Below, piece after piece: positions 35,103-44,217 of a stretch of DNA of 64,000 nt. The stretch spans positions 372,001 through 436,000 of the forward strand of contig JACKCH010000010.1 of the NCBI GenBank assembly GCA_020634115.1. Reading direction: 5' to 3'. The DNA is from Anaerolineaceae bacterium (GTDB lineage Bacteria > Chloroflexota > Anaerolineae > Aggregatilineales > Phototrophicaceae). Below the pieces are notes generated by a model, which was given only the letters and a program-made list of their open reading frames with translations, did no database searches and was not told the DNA's origin. How positions within the stretch are numbered: position 1 is the first letter of the stretch; each line of letters opens with the position of its first letter. The position numbers were made by a program, and so were the translations under genes.

Positions 35103-36290
35103 TCACCGATTATTCAATACACGCTGCCGCCAGGTTGGGAACGGCTGCATTGGCGCGGCGCAGGTAGCGAAGTTGACCGGCGCGAGCAGGCAATAGCCGT
35201 CCTGCTGCTGAAGCACCACCAGCGGGAGCGCGTCCCCCAGATTGAACGCCTCTGTATCTGAGGTGTTCTGTAACGCCGCCCGAATGCTTTCGCTCGTTAT
35301 GTCGGGAGCCGCCTGGGGCAGGACAGAAAACAATAGTTTATAAGTGCCGACAGCGGTACTCAGCACTTCGGTATCCGGTTCATCATCCGTCAGGTGATGA
35401 TACTGCTCCAGAAATGCCGCGTAAATCTGCGGGGGGAGTGCCTGCGCGATTCCATCCACCGCAAAATGTTGTGATCCGACAATCAGCACCCCGGCGGTAT
35501 CGGTGTCATCCACATAGCGGTAGGTCAGCGCCAATTGCTCCTGCGCCAAAAACATCCAGGCATCCACATTCGCGTCCGCCTGTCGCATGGCAAACCATAA
35601 ACGAGTCGCATCCTGGCTGATACTAATCACCAGGAGGACGTTGGCGTGCGCTTCGCGGATTTGGACGGCCAGCGCGGCGGGGTTTTGTGTCGTCTCGTCT
35701 ATCACAATGGCTTCGCCGAGTTGCTCACGCACGGCATCCGCGATATTCCGGGCATGGGCAGTATCTTCCACGACCAGGGCTAACCGCAAAGGGGCGCTCA
35801 GGACGGTGTTCACCACATCCGTCTGGATATACTGTGCCGTGCGATCACCCAGGTCGGCGTCACCCGGACGTAAGGCAAACGACCATTCTGAGGGAGTCTG
35901 ACGTGGGCGCTCGGTGACATCCCAAAAGACGATCTCGTATTGTGCCGCGCCGTCATTCAGCCCGTTACTGATACTCTCCATCCCGCTGCCAATCACCAAC
36001 GGTAGGCCGCTGGCGCTGAATGTTTCCACCGCTGCCACCGCATCATCATAGGTAGTGGCTGTTTCAAGCTGCCACTGAACCGGCGGTAATCCCTGGCTGC
36101 ATTGATTAAACACCTCGGTCATTGCGAGGACGGCGTTATAAGCCCGGTTGCTGTCGTCCAGCAGTAAGAATCCCTGTGGGAAAACAGCACCCAATGTGAT
36201 CGGTTCACCGCTGGCAGGCGTGCAGTCCTGGGCGGAGACCGGTAGGCAGATCATTCCGAATAACAACAGGATCGCTAGTGGTAAGCGCAT
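35103..36290 (-). CDS. Periplasmic-binding-protein-like exported protein
   Basis: A 395-residue exported protein. Seen: a signal peptide ending PVSA before QDCTP, and a two-lobe architecture with EPITLGAVFPQGFLLLDD at the front and RLALVVEDTAHARNIADAV in the second lobe. This is the pattern of the branched-chain amino-acid binding/ANF-receptor group (Peripla_BP_6). No permease or ATPase is adjacent, so it may be a stand-alone sensor or binding protein. No lipobox. It is upstream of an SH3b gene on the same strand and divergent from the large propeller protein. The ligand is unknown. Confidence 0.7.
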   Translation of the reverse strand: MRLPLAILLLFGMICLPVSAQDCTPASGEPITLGAVFPQGFLLLDDSNRAYNAVLAMTEVFNQCSQGLPPVQWQLETATTYDDAVAAVETFSASGLPLVIGSGMESISNGLNDGAAQYEIVFWDVTERPRQTPSEWSFALRPGDADLGDRTAQYIQTDVVNTVLSAPLRLALVVEDTAHARNIADAVREQLGEAIVIDETTQNPAALAVQIREAHANVLLVISISQDATRLWFAMRQADANVDAWMFLAQEQLALTYRYVDDTDTAGVLIVGSQHFAVDGIAQALPPQIYAAFLEQYHHLTDDEPDTEVLSTAVGTYKLLFSVLPQAAPDITSESIRAALQNTSDTEAFNLGDALPLVVLQQQDGYCLLAPVNFATCAAPMQPFPTWRQRVLNNR

Positions 36291-36445
36291 CGCTCATCCT
36301 TTTATTCGTCCAAAAAATGAACCCTTGTTATGATTATACAAAACATCAGGCAGGCATTTACTAAGCGCAGGGTTGGCGTCAGAAAAGCGTAGTAAAAGTA
36401 TGTTACTGTTGATGTAACTATTGAACAGGTGCCGGGGGATGATTC

Positions 36446-39400
36446 ATGAAAAGATTGTTCGGCGTTTTTGTCATTATCACCCTTTTGTCAGGGACAATCA
36501 GCCTGGTGCTGGCGCAGACGACGCCTGCGACCACCGACATCACTGAAAGGCCGATGACGTTTGAACTCGTCAACGAAATTGGCCGCGCGGTGCCGCGCAA
36601 CATGCTGTACAACGCCCCAATGGATCAGTATCTGGTGGTGGATGCTTACAACCGCATGATCCTGATGGATGCGCCGACCTTCACCACACAGTCCGTCATC
36701 TACGAATCAGGCAACTACTCCGATTTTGCGTTTAGTCATGACGGTACGCTGCTGGCGATTGCGATTGACCAGCGCATCGAACTCTGGGACACCCAGACCG
36801 GGCAGCAGGTGGCACGCCTGACCGAACTCGGACAACCGAAACGGATTGAAGCGCCGATTACCTTCAGCCGGGATGATTCCCTGCTCATTTTTGAGGGGGT
36901 TTACCCCGCGCCGCGCTCGATCCGCATCTATGAAAACCAGACGATCACCGTACCCTGGGTCTGGCATATCCCCAGCGCACTTGGCATCAACACATCAAGC
37001 TTCCCCGGACGCGCTGAGGCCTGGCAGTTTTTTGACTATCGCAATGGTTTGGTAATCGCCCCCGATAACCGGCTGGTCGCCGCCCTGCCCGGACGTATTC
37101 AGGTGCTGGATGCGGATACGCTCGACGTGGTGTTTGAAATCCCGACTGACCGCTACGAAAACGACCCGATGAATATTCAGTTCAGCGCGCGGGATAACCA
37201 GATTTACTTCCAGCCGAACAACACCAACACCATTGTGCAGGCCGATACCCAACGCGGCGTCCTCACTGAAATTCCGCTGGAACAACCCTTAACCGAAAGT
37301 GACCTCGAACTGTTGGGGGGCATTCAGTTGAGCCAACAGGCACGGCGTATCGGGGAAGGCACGAACGACCTTACGAATGTGTTCCTGCCGATTTACCCCT
37401 ATCAGAATTACGGCAGCGGGCGGCTCAGTGTCACGCTGATTGATCTGATCGTGCCGCCCATCTCGCAGGGGGATAATATCCGCACGTTGGTGTTCATCTA
37501 TAACGAAAGCACCAAATTCGGTTATTTCCGGTTGACGAGCAGCGGCGCACAGCAGATTATCCTCAGCCCGAATGAAGATGAACTGGTCTTGCGGCTGTTC
37601 CCCGGTGATAACGAGCGCATCATCACCTATGACCTGAATACCGGGCAGGAATTGCGTTCGCTGGTACCGTCCTTACGGGGCATTGGCTCGTATAGCCGTG
37701 TCCGCAAAAACCGGGTGCTGGCTTTTGATCGCACCGGGGACGTTCTGGTGAGTGATTTTCAGCGGTACGACGCCCAGACGAACGCGGTCATTGTGGAAGA
37801 CCTGACGTATTCCCGCCGCTTTGAGGATTTTTTCATCGCGCCGGATAACCAGAGCATTGTGACGCGCAGCGGTAATGAATGGCGCGTGTGGGATACCGCG
37901 ACTCGTGAAGTCACGCGGCGGGTAGTGATGCCCCTGCACGGGAGTCGCATCGCTGTCTCCCAGGATGGCTACCGCTGGCTTTCCCGTATCACGTCCAGTA
38001 CCCGGCCAGAGCAAACCGGGGTGGAGATTATTGACCTGAATAATGGGAGAACTGCGGTTGCCTCGGTGCTGTTTGACAACATCCCCGGCTCAAGTGTGGG
38101 CGCAATCTATCCGAACCGCGCCTGGACACAGTTTCTGGTGGAATACACCGTCAACCCGTATGGAGACTATACCCCCGGCAATCAACTGGCGCTGTACAGC
38201 CTGGAAAGTGGTTTGGTATGGCATATTGCGGGCGATGACCTGCCGCCACCTGAGCGCCGCAGTTATGGCTGGGTGGATGAAAACAAGGTCTATATCACCG
38301 GAACCGGTTTTGACGGGGAGCAGCCCGCCCGCGTTTATGGGGTGGACTATGACCGCTCCCGGCTGCCCCAGTGCATCGTGGACACTTTCCCGGAAAAACT
38401 GGATGAGTGGGGGCTGCTCTGGGAAAACCGCCTCTACTACCTGCGTAACGACCAACTGAACAATCTGGCGACGCTGATCTGCCGGGAACAGCCCCAGACC
38501 GTCACGCAGGCGGAACAACTGCTCGTGCCGACGGCGACGCTGCTGCCCATGACGGTCACGCCCATCGTGATTCCCGGTGTGCCGGTCTGCCTGACCATCG
38601 CTTACGCCAATAACCTTGATGCGTATGTCCCCATCTGGAATGACATGGTGGCCGGATTAGACCAGGCGCAGCGCGACGAGATGGAAGCGATTGTCTGTGA
38701 GGGACTTGGCGACCCCCGGCTGCCGCTGTATCGTCCCGGTGACAGTCAGCAGTCCTATACCCAGACGATGTTCGTGGACGCGACCACCGGGGAACGCTCA
38801 ACGGGCGCGTTTGAACCGGAAGAGCGAGTCGGGCGTCCGATTCAGCCGGTGATTGAGGCCTTCCAGAAGCAGTATGACCGTTCACCCGGTCAGGTGGTTC
38901 TCAGCACCGATGGCAGCCTGATCGCTACCTCGAACCTGCCCGGCGAACTGATCGTCTACCGCATTATTGACGGCTACGAAGCGATTATGGTCAATGTGAC
39001 CGCGACGGCAGTCGCCCTGCAGGAGTCGCGGAATTGGGTTTATCCGCAGCCTTCCGCCACCCCGCAGTTTAATTATGTCGGTACACCGCGCCCGACGCTG
39101 ACACCCACGCCCGCGCCGACAGCGATGCCCTTACCCGACCCGTTGCAACTCGAACACAGTGGCGAGACGGAACGACTATGCCCATCGGAAACGCTGTATA
39201 CCCCAGATAATCTGCCGGATGGCTGGACGCCAAGCGGCACTATCGCCACGCAAATTCAGGGCGAGGTGCTGTGGCGGGTCAACCCGATTACCGGCGCGCG
39301 CTTCCCGGACGAAACGCTGCCACAGTGCTTCGTCGGCGTGGATTGCAGTTTTTCGCCGGATAACCAGTGGATTCTAGGAAACACGCTGGACACCACGTAT

Positions 39401-40255
39401 GTGGTTCGCCCGGACGGAACGGACTCGCGCGGCCTGTGGAATTCGAAGGATTTAGAGGACGGTGTGCAGGATTACCCCTTCCTCTACCGCACGAATCTGA
39501 GTTGGTGGAATGGCAACACCCTGCAATGGCAAACCACCGGGTATGATGACCGGGGCTATCGCCATACCTACATCAACCGCGATATTCTGGGGGTGTTCCC
39601 CGACCCTGACCCGTTCCCGATTGAGGATATTGTCATCAATAACATCGTGGCTGAACGCGCCTATGAGATCACCGCTTCGGAGTGGGTGGTGGCGCGGATT
39701 CCGTTCAGTACCGGTACGGGGTTGATCTATCAATACTATCTCTACAATCTGGCGAATCACGATTGGGTCATGTTCGCCCGCCAGCCGGACGTGTCTTTCT
39801 CGCAGGATGCGCTCGGCACGCGCCTGTTCTACAGCTATTTCCGACGTAATAACCGGATTCCTGTGTGGAATCAGATCCGCCTGGAGAGTGTGAGCGCCGA
39901 CAGCTACGCGGCAAACGAGCTCCCATCATATACCGGTGGGGTATGGTCGCTGGACGGACGCTACCGCATTGGCGCTATTGATAGTCGGGCGTATCCGCTG
40001 CAACTGTGGGATTCGCAGACCGGCCTGGTGCGCGAGTACTGCATCCCGGAAACCGGGGCGCGGCTCTACCAGGGGAGCTTCACCTGGTCAACCGATGGCC
40101 GCTATGTGGCACTGCGGGCGCCGCTGCCCAAAGACGAATCCGCTGAAGGGGTCGGGCAGCACTTATTGGTGCTGGATATTGAAACCGGCGCGATGGTGGA
40201 TGTTACGACTGGCACCAGTGACTCCATGTTCTGGGTTGCGGAGAATTACGAATGA
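36446..40255 (+). CDS. Large exported beta-propeller protein
   Basis: A 1269-residue exported protein. Seen: a signal peptide cut after LVLA before QTTP, then WD40/TolB-like repeats with motifs such as FAFSHDGTLLAIAIDQRIELWDT split over several blades. Examples are SHDGTLLAIA, SRDDSLLIF, SPNEDELVL, APDNQSIVT, FSPDNQWIL and WSTDGRYVALR. A Thr/Pro-rich linker lies at about residue 870-895 (PRPTLTPTPAPTAMP), so there are probably two propellers. A domain in the middle (PVCLTIAYANNLDAYVPIW) is unassigned. The gene overlaps the next one by four bases (ATGA) and is thus coupled to it. It probably acts outside the cell in binding or assembly. Confidence 0.72.
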   Translation: MKRLFGVFVIITLLSGTISLVLAQTTPATTDITERPMTFELVNEIGRAVPRNMLYNAPMDQYLVVDAYNRMILMDAPTFTTQSVIYESGNYSDFAFSHDGTLLAIAIDQRIELWDTQTGQQVARLTELGQPKRIEAPITFSRDDSLLIFEGVYPAPRSIRIYENQTITVPWVWHIPSALGINTSSFPGRAEAWQFFDYRNGLVIAPDNRLVAALPGRIQVLDADTLDVVFEIPTDRYENDPMNIQFSARDNQIYFQPNNTNTIVQADTQRGVLTEIPLEQPLTESDLELLGGIQLSQQARRIGEGTNDLTNVFLPIYPYQNYGSGRLSVTLIDLIVPPISQGDNIRTLVFIYNESTKFGYFRLTSSGAQQIILSPNEDELVLRLFPGDNERIITYDLNTGQELRSLVPSLRGIGSYSRVRKNRVLAFDRTGDVLVSDFQRYDAQTNAVIVEDLTYSRRFEDFFIAPDNQSIVTRSGNEWRVWDTATREVTRRVVMPLHGSRIAVSQDGYRWLSRITSSTRPEQTGVEIIDLNNGRTAVASVLFDNIPGSSVGAIYPNRAWTQFLVEYTVNPYGDYTPGNQLALYSLESGLVWHIAGDDLPPPERRSYGWVDENKVYITGTGFDGEQPARVYGVDYDRSRLPQCIVDTFPEKLDEWGLLWENRLYYLRNDQLNNLATLICREQPQTVTQAEQLLVPTATLLPMTVTPIVIPGVPVCLTIAYANNLDAYVPIWNDMVAGLDQAQRDEMEAIVCEGLGDPRLPLYRPGDSQQSYTQTMFVDATTGERSTGAFEPEERVGRPIQPVIEAFQKQYDRSPGQVVLSTDGSLIATSNLPGELIVYRIIDGYEAIMVNVTATAVALQESRNWVYPQPSATPQFNYVGTPRPTLTPTPAPTAMPLPDPLQLEHSGETERLCPSETLYTPDNLPDGWTPSGTIATQIQGEVLWRVNPITGARFPDETLPQCFVGVDCSFSPDNQWILGNTLDTTYVVRPDGTDSRGLWNSKDLEDGVQDYPFLYRTNLSWWNGNTLQWQTTGYDDRGYRHTYINRDILGVFPDPDPFPIEDIVINNIVAERAYEITASEWVVARIPFSTGTGLIYQYYLYNLANHDWVMFARQPDVSFSQDALGTRLFYSYFRRNNRIPVWNQIRLESVSADSYAANELPSYTGGVWSLDGRYRIGAIDSRAYPLQLWDSQTGLVREYCIPETGARLYQGSFTWSTDGRYVALRAPLPKDESAEGVGQHLLVLDIETGAMVDVTTGTSDSMFWVAENYE

Positions 40256-41262
40256 GAAAACTTACGCTGCTGTGCCTATTGATCTTGTTGGTGACGACCA
40301 GTGTCCAGGCCCAGGATAATGTCTGGGTGACGACTCAGGATAATCTCTCGCTGCGGCTGGGGCCGGGGCAGCATTGGGAACGGATCGTCGTCCTCCCCCC
40401 CGGCACGACTTTGCGCGCGGTGGGGCGTACCGTCTACTATGGCTGGTTACAGGTCGCCTATGAAGAACCACTGCCTCCCGGTGCCAGTGACGAGGCCACC
40501 ATTGACGGTGTGACCTATGGCTGGCTGTCAGCAAATTATCTCGTCTGGTCAGGGAATTTGCTGCTCCTGCCGGTGGATGGTATCCCGACCATAGCGACAG
40601 GGCGCATATCCGGCCCGCTGGTGGGGCTTGGCCCGGAAACACCTTTCTATGAGACCCTCGGTGACTTTGCCCACCCGGTACAGGGCGTGGTGAACGAACC
40701 GACAACAGCTGAGATGACCGGGCGGATTGGTTCAGCCGCCAGCGGGTATTTCTGGGTACAGTTTGAACTGAATGATCATTATTACTGGATACCGACCTGG
40801 GAACGGGGTGTTCCTGTCAGTACCTATAATGTGTGGAGTGGCAGTTACCTGTTCGCCTTCGGGCGGGTCTATTACGCCCTGTCGCGTGAGCGCAACACCA
40901 CCTGGAACAGTCTGTACACCATCAGGCAACGCTGGCAGGATTTGGACGGGGGCTATGCCGCGACGTGTAACGACATTCCGGCCCAGATCGTGCTGAGTGA
41001 ACGTCTGACCAACGCCCACGACCTGGCTCAGGTGCCGGTGATGCAGTCACCGCTCACGGTGCTGCAATCGGCGGTGGCGAACATCAACACTGCCATTGCG
41101 AATTTTGAAAACGTGTGCGCCCAACCCTTAACCGGACGCACTGCTTCCGCAGCAATCATTGCCGAGAGCCTGGCAGCCGTGAAACAGGCTGAAACCGAAC
41201 TGCGCTTCCTGGATGTGATGCTGCGACCCATCGCCAGACGGGACCCAAGTACGAGCAATTGA
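40252..41262 (+). CDS. Exported SH3b protein with C-terminal helical domain
   Basis: A 336-residue protein with a signal peptide ending SVQA before QDNVW. Seen: an SH3b module (about 20-100) with LSLRLGPGQHWERIVVLPPG and YGWLQVAYEEPLPPG, and a second SH3-like region (about 110-190). A helical C-terminal part follows, with two Cys (ATCNDI, ENVCAQ) and spacing PVMQSPLTVLQSAVANINTAI. The same C-terminal pattern occurs in the protein at 41494-42525. The start overlaps the propeller gene, so they are co-expressed. It is possibly part of a surface complex with the propeller protein. Confidence 0.72.
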   Translation: MRKLTLLCLLILLVTTSVQAQDNVWVTTQDNLSLRLGPGQHWERIVVLPPGTTLRAVGRTVYYGWLQVAYEEPLPPGASDEATIDGVTYGWLSANYLVWSGNLLLLPVDGIPTIATGRISGPLVGLGPETPFYETLGDFAHPVQGVVNEPTTAEMTGRIGSAASGYFWVQFELNDHYYWIPTWERGVPVSTYNVWSGSYLFAFGRVYYALSRERNTTWNSLYTIRQRWQDLDGGYAATCNDIPAQIVLSERLTNAHDLAQVPVMQSPLTVLQSAVANINTAIANFENVCAQPLTGRTASAAIIAESLAAVKQAETELRFLDVMLRPIARRDPSTSN

Positions 41263-41371
41263 AGGGGGTAACGAATAACCCGTTCCGTTTTTTGAGAACC
41301 ATGCAGAGCGGCAGGAATTGTAGAGGCATGATAATGCGTTTTGAGAAATTAGCACGGTGTTCGGAATACGC

Positions 41372-41445
41372 GGGCGCAATGTATTGCGCCCCTACATTCC
41401 CCTCATTCAGGGGGATTCTGTAGGGGCAACCCGGCGTGGTCGCCC
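41372..41445. repeat. Double palindromic element (copies 6 and 7)
   Basis: 41372-41391 is a perfect stem (GGGCGCAAT-GT-ATTGCGCCC). 41424-41445 is a second one (GGGCAACC...GGTCGCCC, one mismatch) in opposite orientation. Between them CCCCTACA (41389-41396) pairs with TGTAGGGG (41419-41426), and CCCC with GGGG inside that. The whole 74 bases can thus fold as a nested cruciform. It lies between two SH3b genes that point at each other. Confidence 0.65.
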
Positions 41446-41493
41446 AATTTTCTCCGCATTGAATTGCGAAATTGCATTACTGCGCCCTTTCGA

Positions 41494-42525
41494 CTACCCG
41501 CCTAGCTGCGGCAGCAGGAGGGCTTCCACACTGGCTAACTGACTCAAGGTCGAACTGAAAATGTTTCCGGCATTAATCGCCTGGGCGTAAGCGCGGCTCA
41601 GTTCGTCGGGCGTGTAGACCCCGCAGCGCTGCATCGTGGCAATCGAGGCGTTCAGGTCACGGATGGCAACCGGTAACAGCCGTGAGGCACGGCGCAGTTC
41701 CGGCAGTTCGACCACATCGCGCGGTGTGATGTTCATCAGCGTGTAGTTCCCGGCAGGTGGCTCGCAGCGGCGGATTTCCCCTTGCAGCAGTTGACCCCAA
41801 AATTCGATCACCACCTGGCTGGTGTCATAGAGCGGCTGCGTGTAGTCCCGCAGGCGATAGGCCTGGGCTAACTGCACTTCGGGCGGGATGATTTCGACAT
41901 TGGCGAGCGCGGCCTGGGTTTCCGGGGCAATCGGCAGCACGCTCAGGTCAATCGCGCTGTTGAAATTGAACGCGCTGATCCACCCCACCGTCCCCAGATA
42001 ATTGACTTTAATCCAGAGGGTATCCGGTGTGCGTTCGAGCGCCGGGACGATGACCATTACCGGCACAGTCATAATCGTGTTGGCGTTGGCACTGGCGCCA
42101 TCGCGCAGGTTGGCTTCGGTCAGGACGAAAATGGCGTAACCGGTATCAATAATCGGGTTTTCACCAACGACCCCGGTTGTGTTATCTGTGAGAGGCAGCG
42201 TGGTCAGATCAAAATTGATGACCACGAGCCGCCGCGCAATCCAACCGAGGCTGATCTCGCGTCCGGGACGCCGCACCTGTATCCACATGCCATCGGCATT
42301 CCGGCCAATCGCTTCCAGAATGTCATTCTCAAAGACGCTGGCTGTCGCTTCAGACTCTTCGGATGGCAGTTCCCGAACGAAGGCGCTTTCATACAGCACC
42401 CGCACCGTCACCGAAGGTGCATTGGTGTTCGCATCGGCCTGGGCCGTTTCGGGGGTGGATTGGGCTGCGATATCGGGGAGCATTCCTGCCAATAACCACA
42501 ATATGATGACTATCATCCGTCTCAT
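41494..42525 (-). CDS. Exported protein with tandem SH3b domains
   Basis: A 343-residue protein with a signal peptide ending PDIAA before QSTPE. Seen: two SH3b modules, one near residues 45-115 (VRVLYESAFVRELPSEESE; GMWIQVRRPG) and one near 140-200 (ANLRDGASANANTIMTVPV; TLWIKVNYLGTVGWISAF). A helical C-terminal domain contains IRRCEPPAGNY and TMQRCGVY, two Cys spaced much as in the neighbour at 40252. PELRRASRLLPVAIRDLNASI matches PLTVLQSAVANINTAI there in pattern. It converges with that gene. SH3b domains often bind peptidoglycan; the helical domain is unassigned. Confidence 0.75.
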   Translation of the reverse strand: MRRMIVIILWLLAGMLPDIAAQSTPETAQADANTNAPSVTVRVLYESAFVRELPSEESEATASVFENDILEAIGRNADGMWIQVRRPGREISLGWIARRLVVINFDLTTLPLTDNTTGVVGENPIIDTGYAIFVLTEANLRDGASANANTIMTVPVMVIVPALERTPDTLWIKVNYLGTVGWISAFNFNSAIDLSVLPIAPETQAALANVEIIPPEVQLAQAYRLRDYTQPLYDTSQVVIEFWGQLLQGEIRRCEPPAGNYTLMNITPRDVVELPELRRASRLLPVAIRDLNASIATMQRCGVYTPDELSRAYAQAINAGNIFSSTLSQLASVEALLLPQLGG

Positions 42526-42740
42526 AGCCTGTCCTCATAAGTAGCTAAATATAACTCTATGATACTCGCATTTGCAGCAAGATATGAATGTAGTGGGGTA
42601 CGCGAAGATCAACCGTATGCAGTATCCGGCAAAACGGCCATGTCATTGGTGCCAAACCCCTCCATATACCCAGGGTAAATCCCGACCAGGAGTTGGCTAA
42701 TGGCAGAATACATAAACCTTTTGTATCCTAAGAATAGTTA

Positions 42741-42759
42741 TTTCCAGACAATCTGGAAA
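42741..42759. promoter_or_regulatory. Perfect inverted repeat upstream of a small gene
   Basis: TTTCCAGA-CAA-TCTGGAAA (8-bp arms, 3-base spacer) ends 45 bases before the ATG of the 77-residue gene. It could be a repressor operator. The rest of the 279-base gap shows nothing else I can name. Confidence 0.45.
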
Positions 42760-42804
42760 CGACCATCTGAAATCGAACATGAGCATTTCACGGGTTAGTC
42801 AAAG

Positions 42805-43038
42805 ATGACACTAGACGAAAATAGCCAAGACGAGACCGGCATCAATTTAGGCTTCGATTATCAAGTGACCAAAGATGAACGGGTATTCATCTACTGGTAC
42901 AACAAATTGGTGACGACGTTAGCCGGGGAAAAAGCGAAGAAGTTCCTCCGTCAAATCAATGGTTTGGCCGATGATGATGAACAATTGGTTATGGCGCGTT
43001 TCACGGGTAATTTCAAGCGCGGTAACGAACGTAAATAG
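42805..43038 (+). CDS. Small conserved-looking protein, unknown
   Basis: A 77-residue soluble protein: acidic at the start (MTLDENSQDETG), then a compact alpha/beta segment with RVFIYWYNKLVTTLAGEKAKKFLRQ and a basic end (ARFTGNFKRGNERK). The patterning (a beta hairpin with a YWYNK turn, then an amphipathic helix) looks like a genuine small domain. I recall similar short proteins in several bacteria but cannot name the family. A palindrome lies upstream, and a strong hairpin lies between this gene and the convergent transporter operon. No function is proposed. Confidence 0.6.
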   Translation: MTLDENSQDETGINLGFDYQVTKDERVFIYWYNKLVTTLAGEKAKKFLRQINGLADDDEQLVMARFTGNFKRGNERK

Positions 43039-43100
43039 CCTTATTCCAGTTTGTTTCTATTCCCCAAATTACATGAGTAGGGTGTTCTCGTTCATGCCCT

Positions 43101-43130
43101 GCCACCTTCATAAATAGTCGGGAAGGTGGC
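43101..43130. terminator. Hairpin between convergent genes
   Basis: GCCACCTTC and GAAGGTGGC form a perfect 9-bp stem around a 12-base loop, between the small gene (stop 43038) and the transporter operon (stop 43188). It lacks a T-run but is well placed to act in both directions. Confidence 0.5.
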
Positions 43131-43187
43131 TCCCAAACGTGCTTTCTTGAGCAACATGAACAATTTCTCTTGAGAAAGTATATGCGC

Positions 43188-44216
43188 TCACCCTGCATAT
43201 ACTCCCGTCTGCTCTTCTACCAGGATACAGGCGGCCTGATGCTCCGCCCCGACGGTTAGGAGTTGCGGATCAACCTGCTGGCAGCGATCAACCGCCACCG
43301 GGCAGCGGGGATGGAAGCGGCAGCCAGTGGGCAGGTCAATCGGGTTGGGGATTTCCCCCTGGAGAATCTCGCGTTTATGGCGGCGGCGCGGGTTCGGCAC
43401 CGGGATGACCGACAGCAGGGCGCGGGTATAGGGGTGCTGGGGATTGGTAAGCACCGTTGTCGTCGGGCCGATCTCCACGATGCGCCCCAGGTACATCACG
43501 GCGATACGATCCGTGAAGAATCCGGCAGTTGCCAGGTCATGGGTGATATACAGGATGCTGATTCCCAGTTCGTCACGCACCTGGCGCAGCAGATTCAGAA
43601 TTTCAGCACGAATCGAGACATCCAGCATAGATACCGGCTCATCGGCCACCAGCAGGCGCGGGTTGAGGACAATCGCCCCCGCGATCACCACCCGCTGCCG
43701 CTGCCCACCGGAGAGTTCCTCCGGGTAGCGTTCCAGGAAGTTTTCCGGCGGCTTGAGTCCGGCGTCGGACAACGCCTGTTTGACCCGTTCCAGCTTTTCG
43801 GCCCGGTTGGTCGTGATATGGTGAACCTCCAGCGGTTCGGCCACAATGCTGTACACGGTCTGCCGGGGATTGAGCGCCTCATACGGGTCTTGAAAGACCA
43901 TCTGCACCTGGCGGCGCAATTCCAGACGGTTGCGACCATGCGCCATCTGCGGCACGCTCTGGCCGTTAAAGTGGATGTCGCCTTCAGTCGGTTCGAGCAG
44001 CCCCATGACACTCATGGCGGTGGTGGTTTTGCCGGAACCCGACTCACCGACCAGTCCCAGGATTTCCCCGGCACGCAGGGTAAAGCTGACGCCATCAATG
44101 GCATGGACATGCCGGGTCGGTTTGCGCTGGATTGCCCCCAGCAGCCCGCGTGACAGCGGATAGAGCTTCCGCAGCTTGCTCACCTGAAGCACAACGTTCT
44201 GGGTATCCGGGGGCAT
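43188..44216 (-). CDS. Oligopeptide/dipeptide ABC transporter ATPase (DppF type)
   Basis: A 342-residue ATPase. Seen: Walker A GESGSGKTTTA near residue 60, Q-loop VFQDPYEALNPR (the diagnostic DPYxxLNPR of OppF/DppF), signature LSGGQRQRVVIAGAI near 172, Walker B LLVADEPVSMLD and switch His YITHDLA. The C-terminal extension LPTGCRFHPRCPVAVDRC belongs to the oligopeptide subfamily, in which such Cys may bind an Fe-S cluster. The start is ATG 44216 (GAGGAGGG upstream), so it begins two bases before the upstream stop. It is the last gene of the dpp-like operon. Confidence 0.9.
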   Translation of the reverse strand: MPPDTQNVVLQVSKLRKLYPLSRGLLGAIQRKPTRHVHAIDGVSFTLRAGEILGLVGESGSGKTTTAMSVMGLLEPTEGDIHFNGQSVPQMAHGRNRLELRRQVQMVFQDPYEALNPRQTVYSIVAEPLEVHHITTNRAEKLERVKQALSDAGLKPPENFLERYPEELSGGQRQRVVIAGAIVLNPRLLVADEPVSMLDVSIRAEILNLLRQVRDELGISILYITHDLATAGFFTDRIAVMYLGRIVEIGPTTTVLTNPQHPYTRALLSVIPVPNPRRRHKREILQGEIPNPIDLPTGCRFHPRCPVAVDRCQQVDPQLLTVGAEHQAACILVEEQTGVYAG

Positions 44217-44217
44217 G

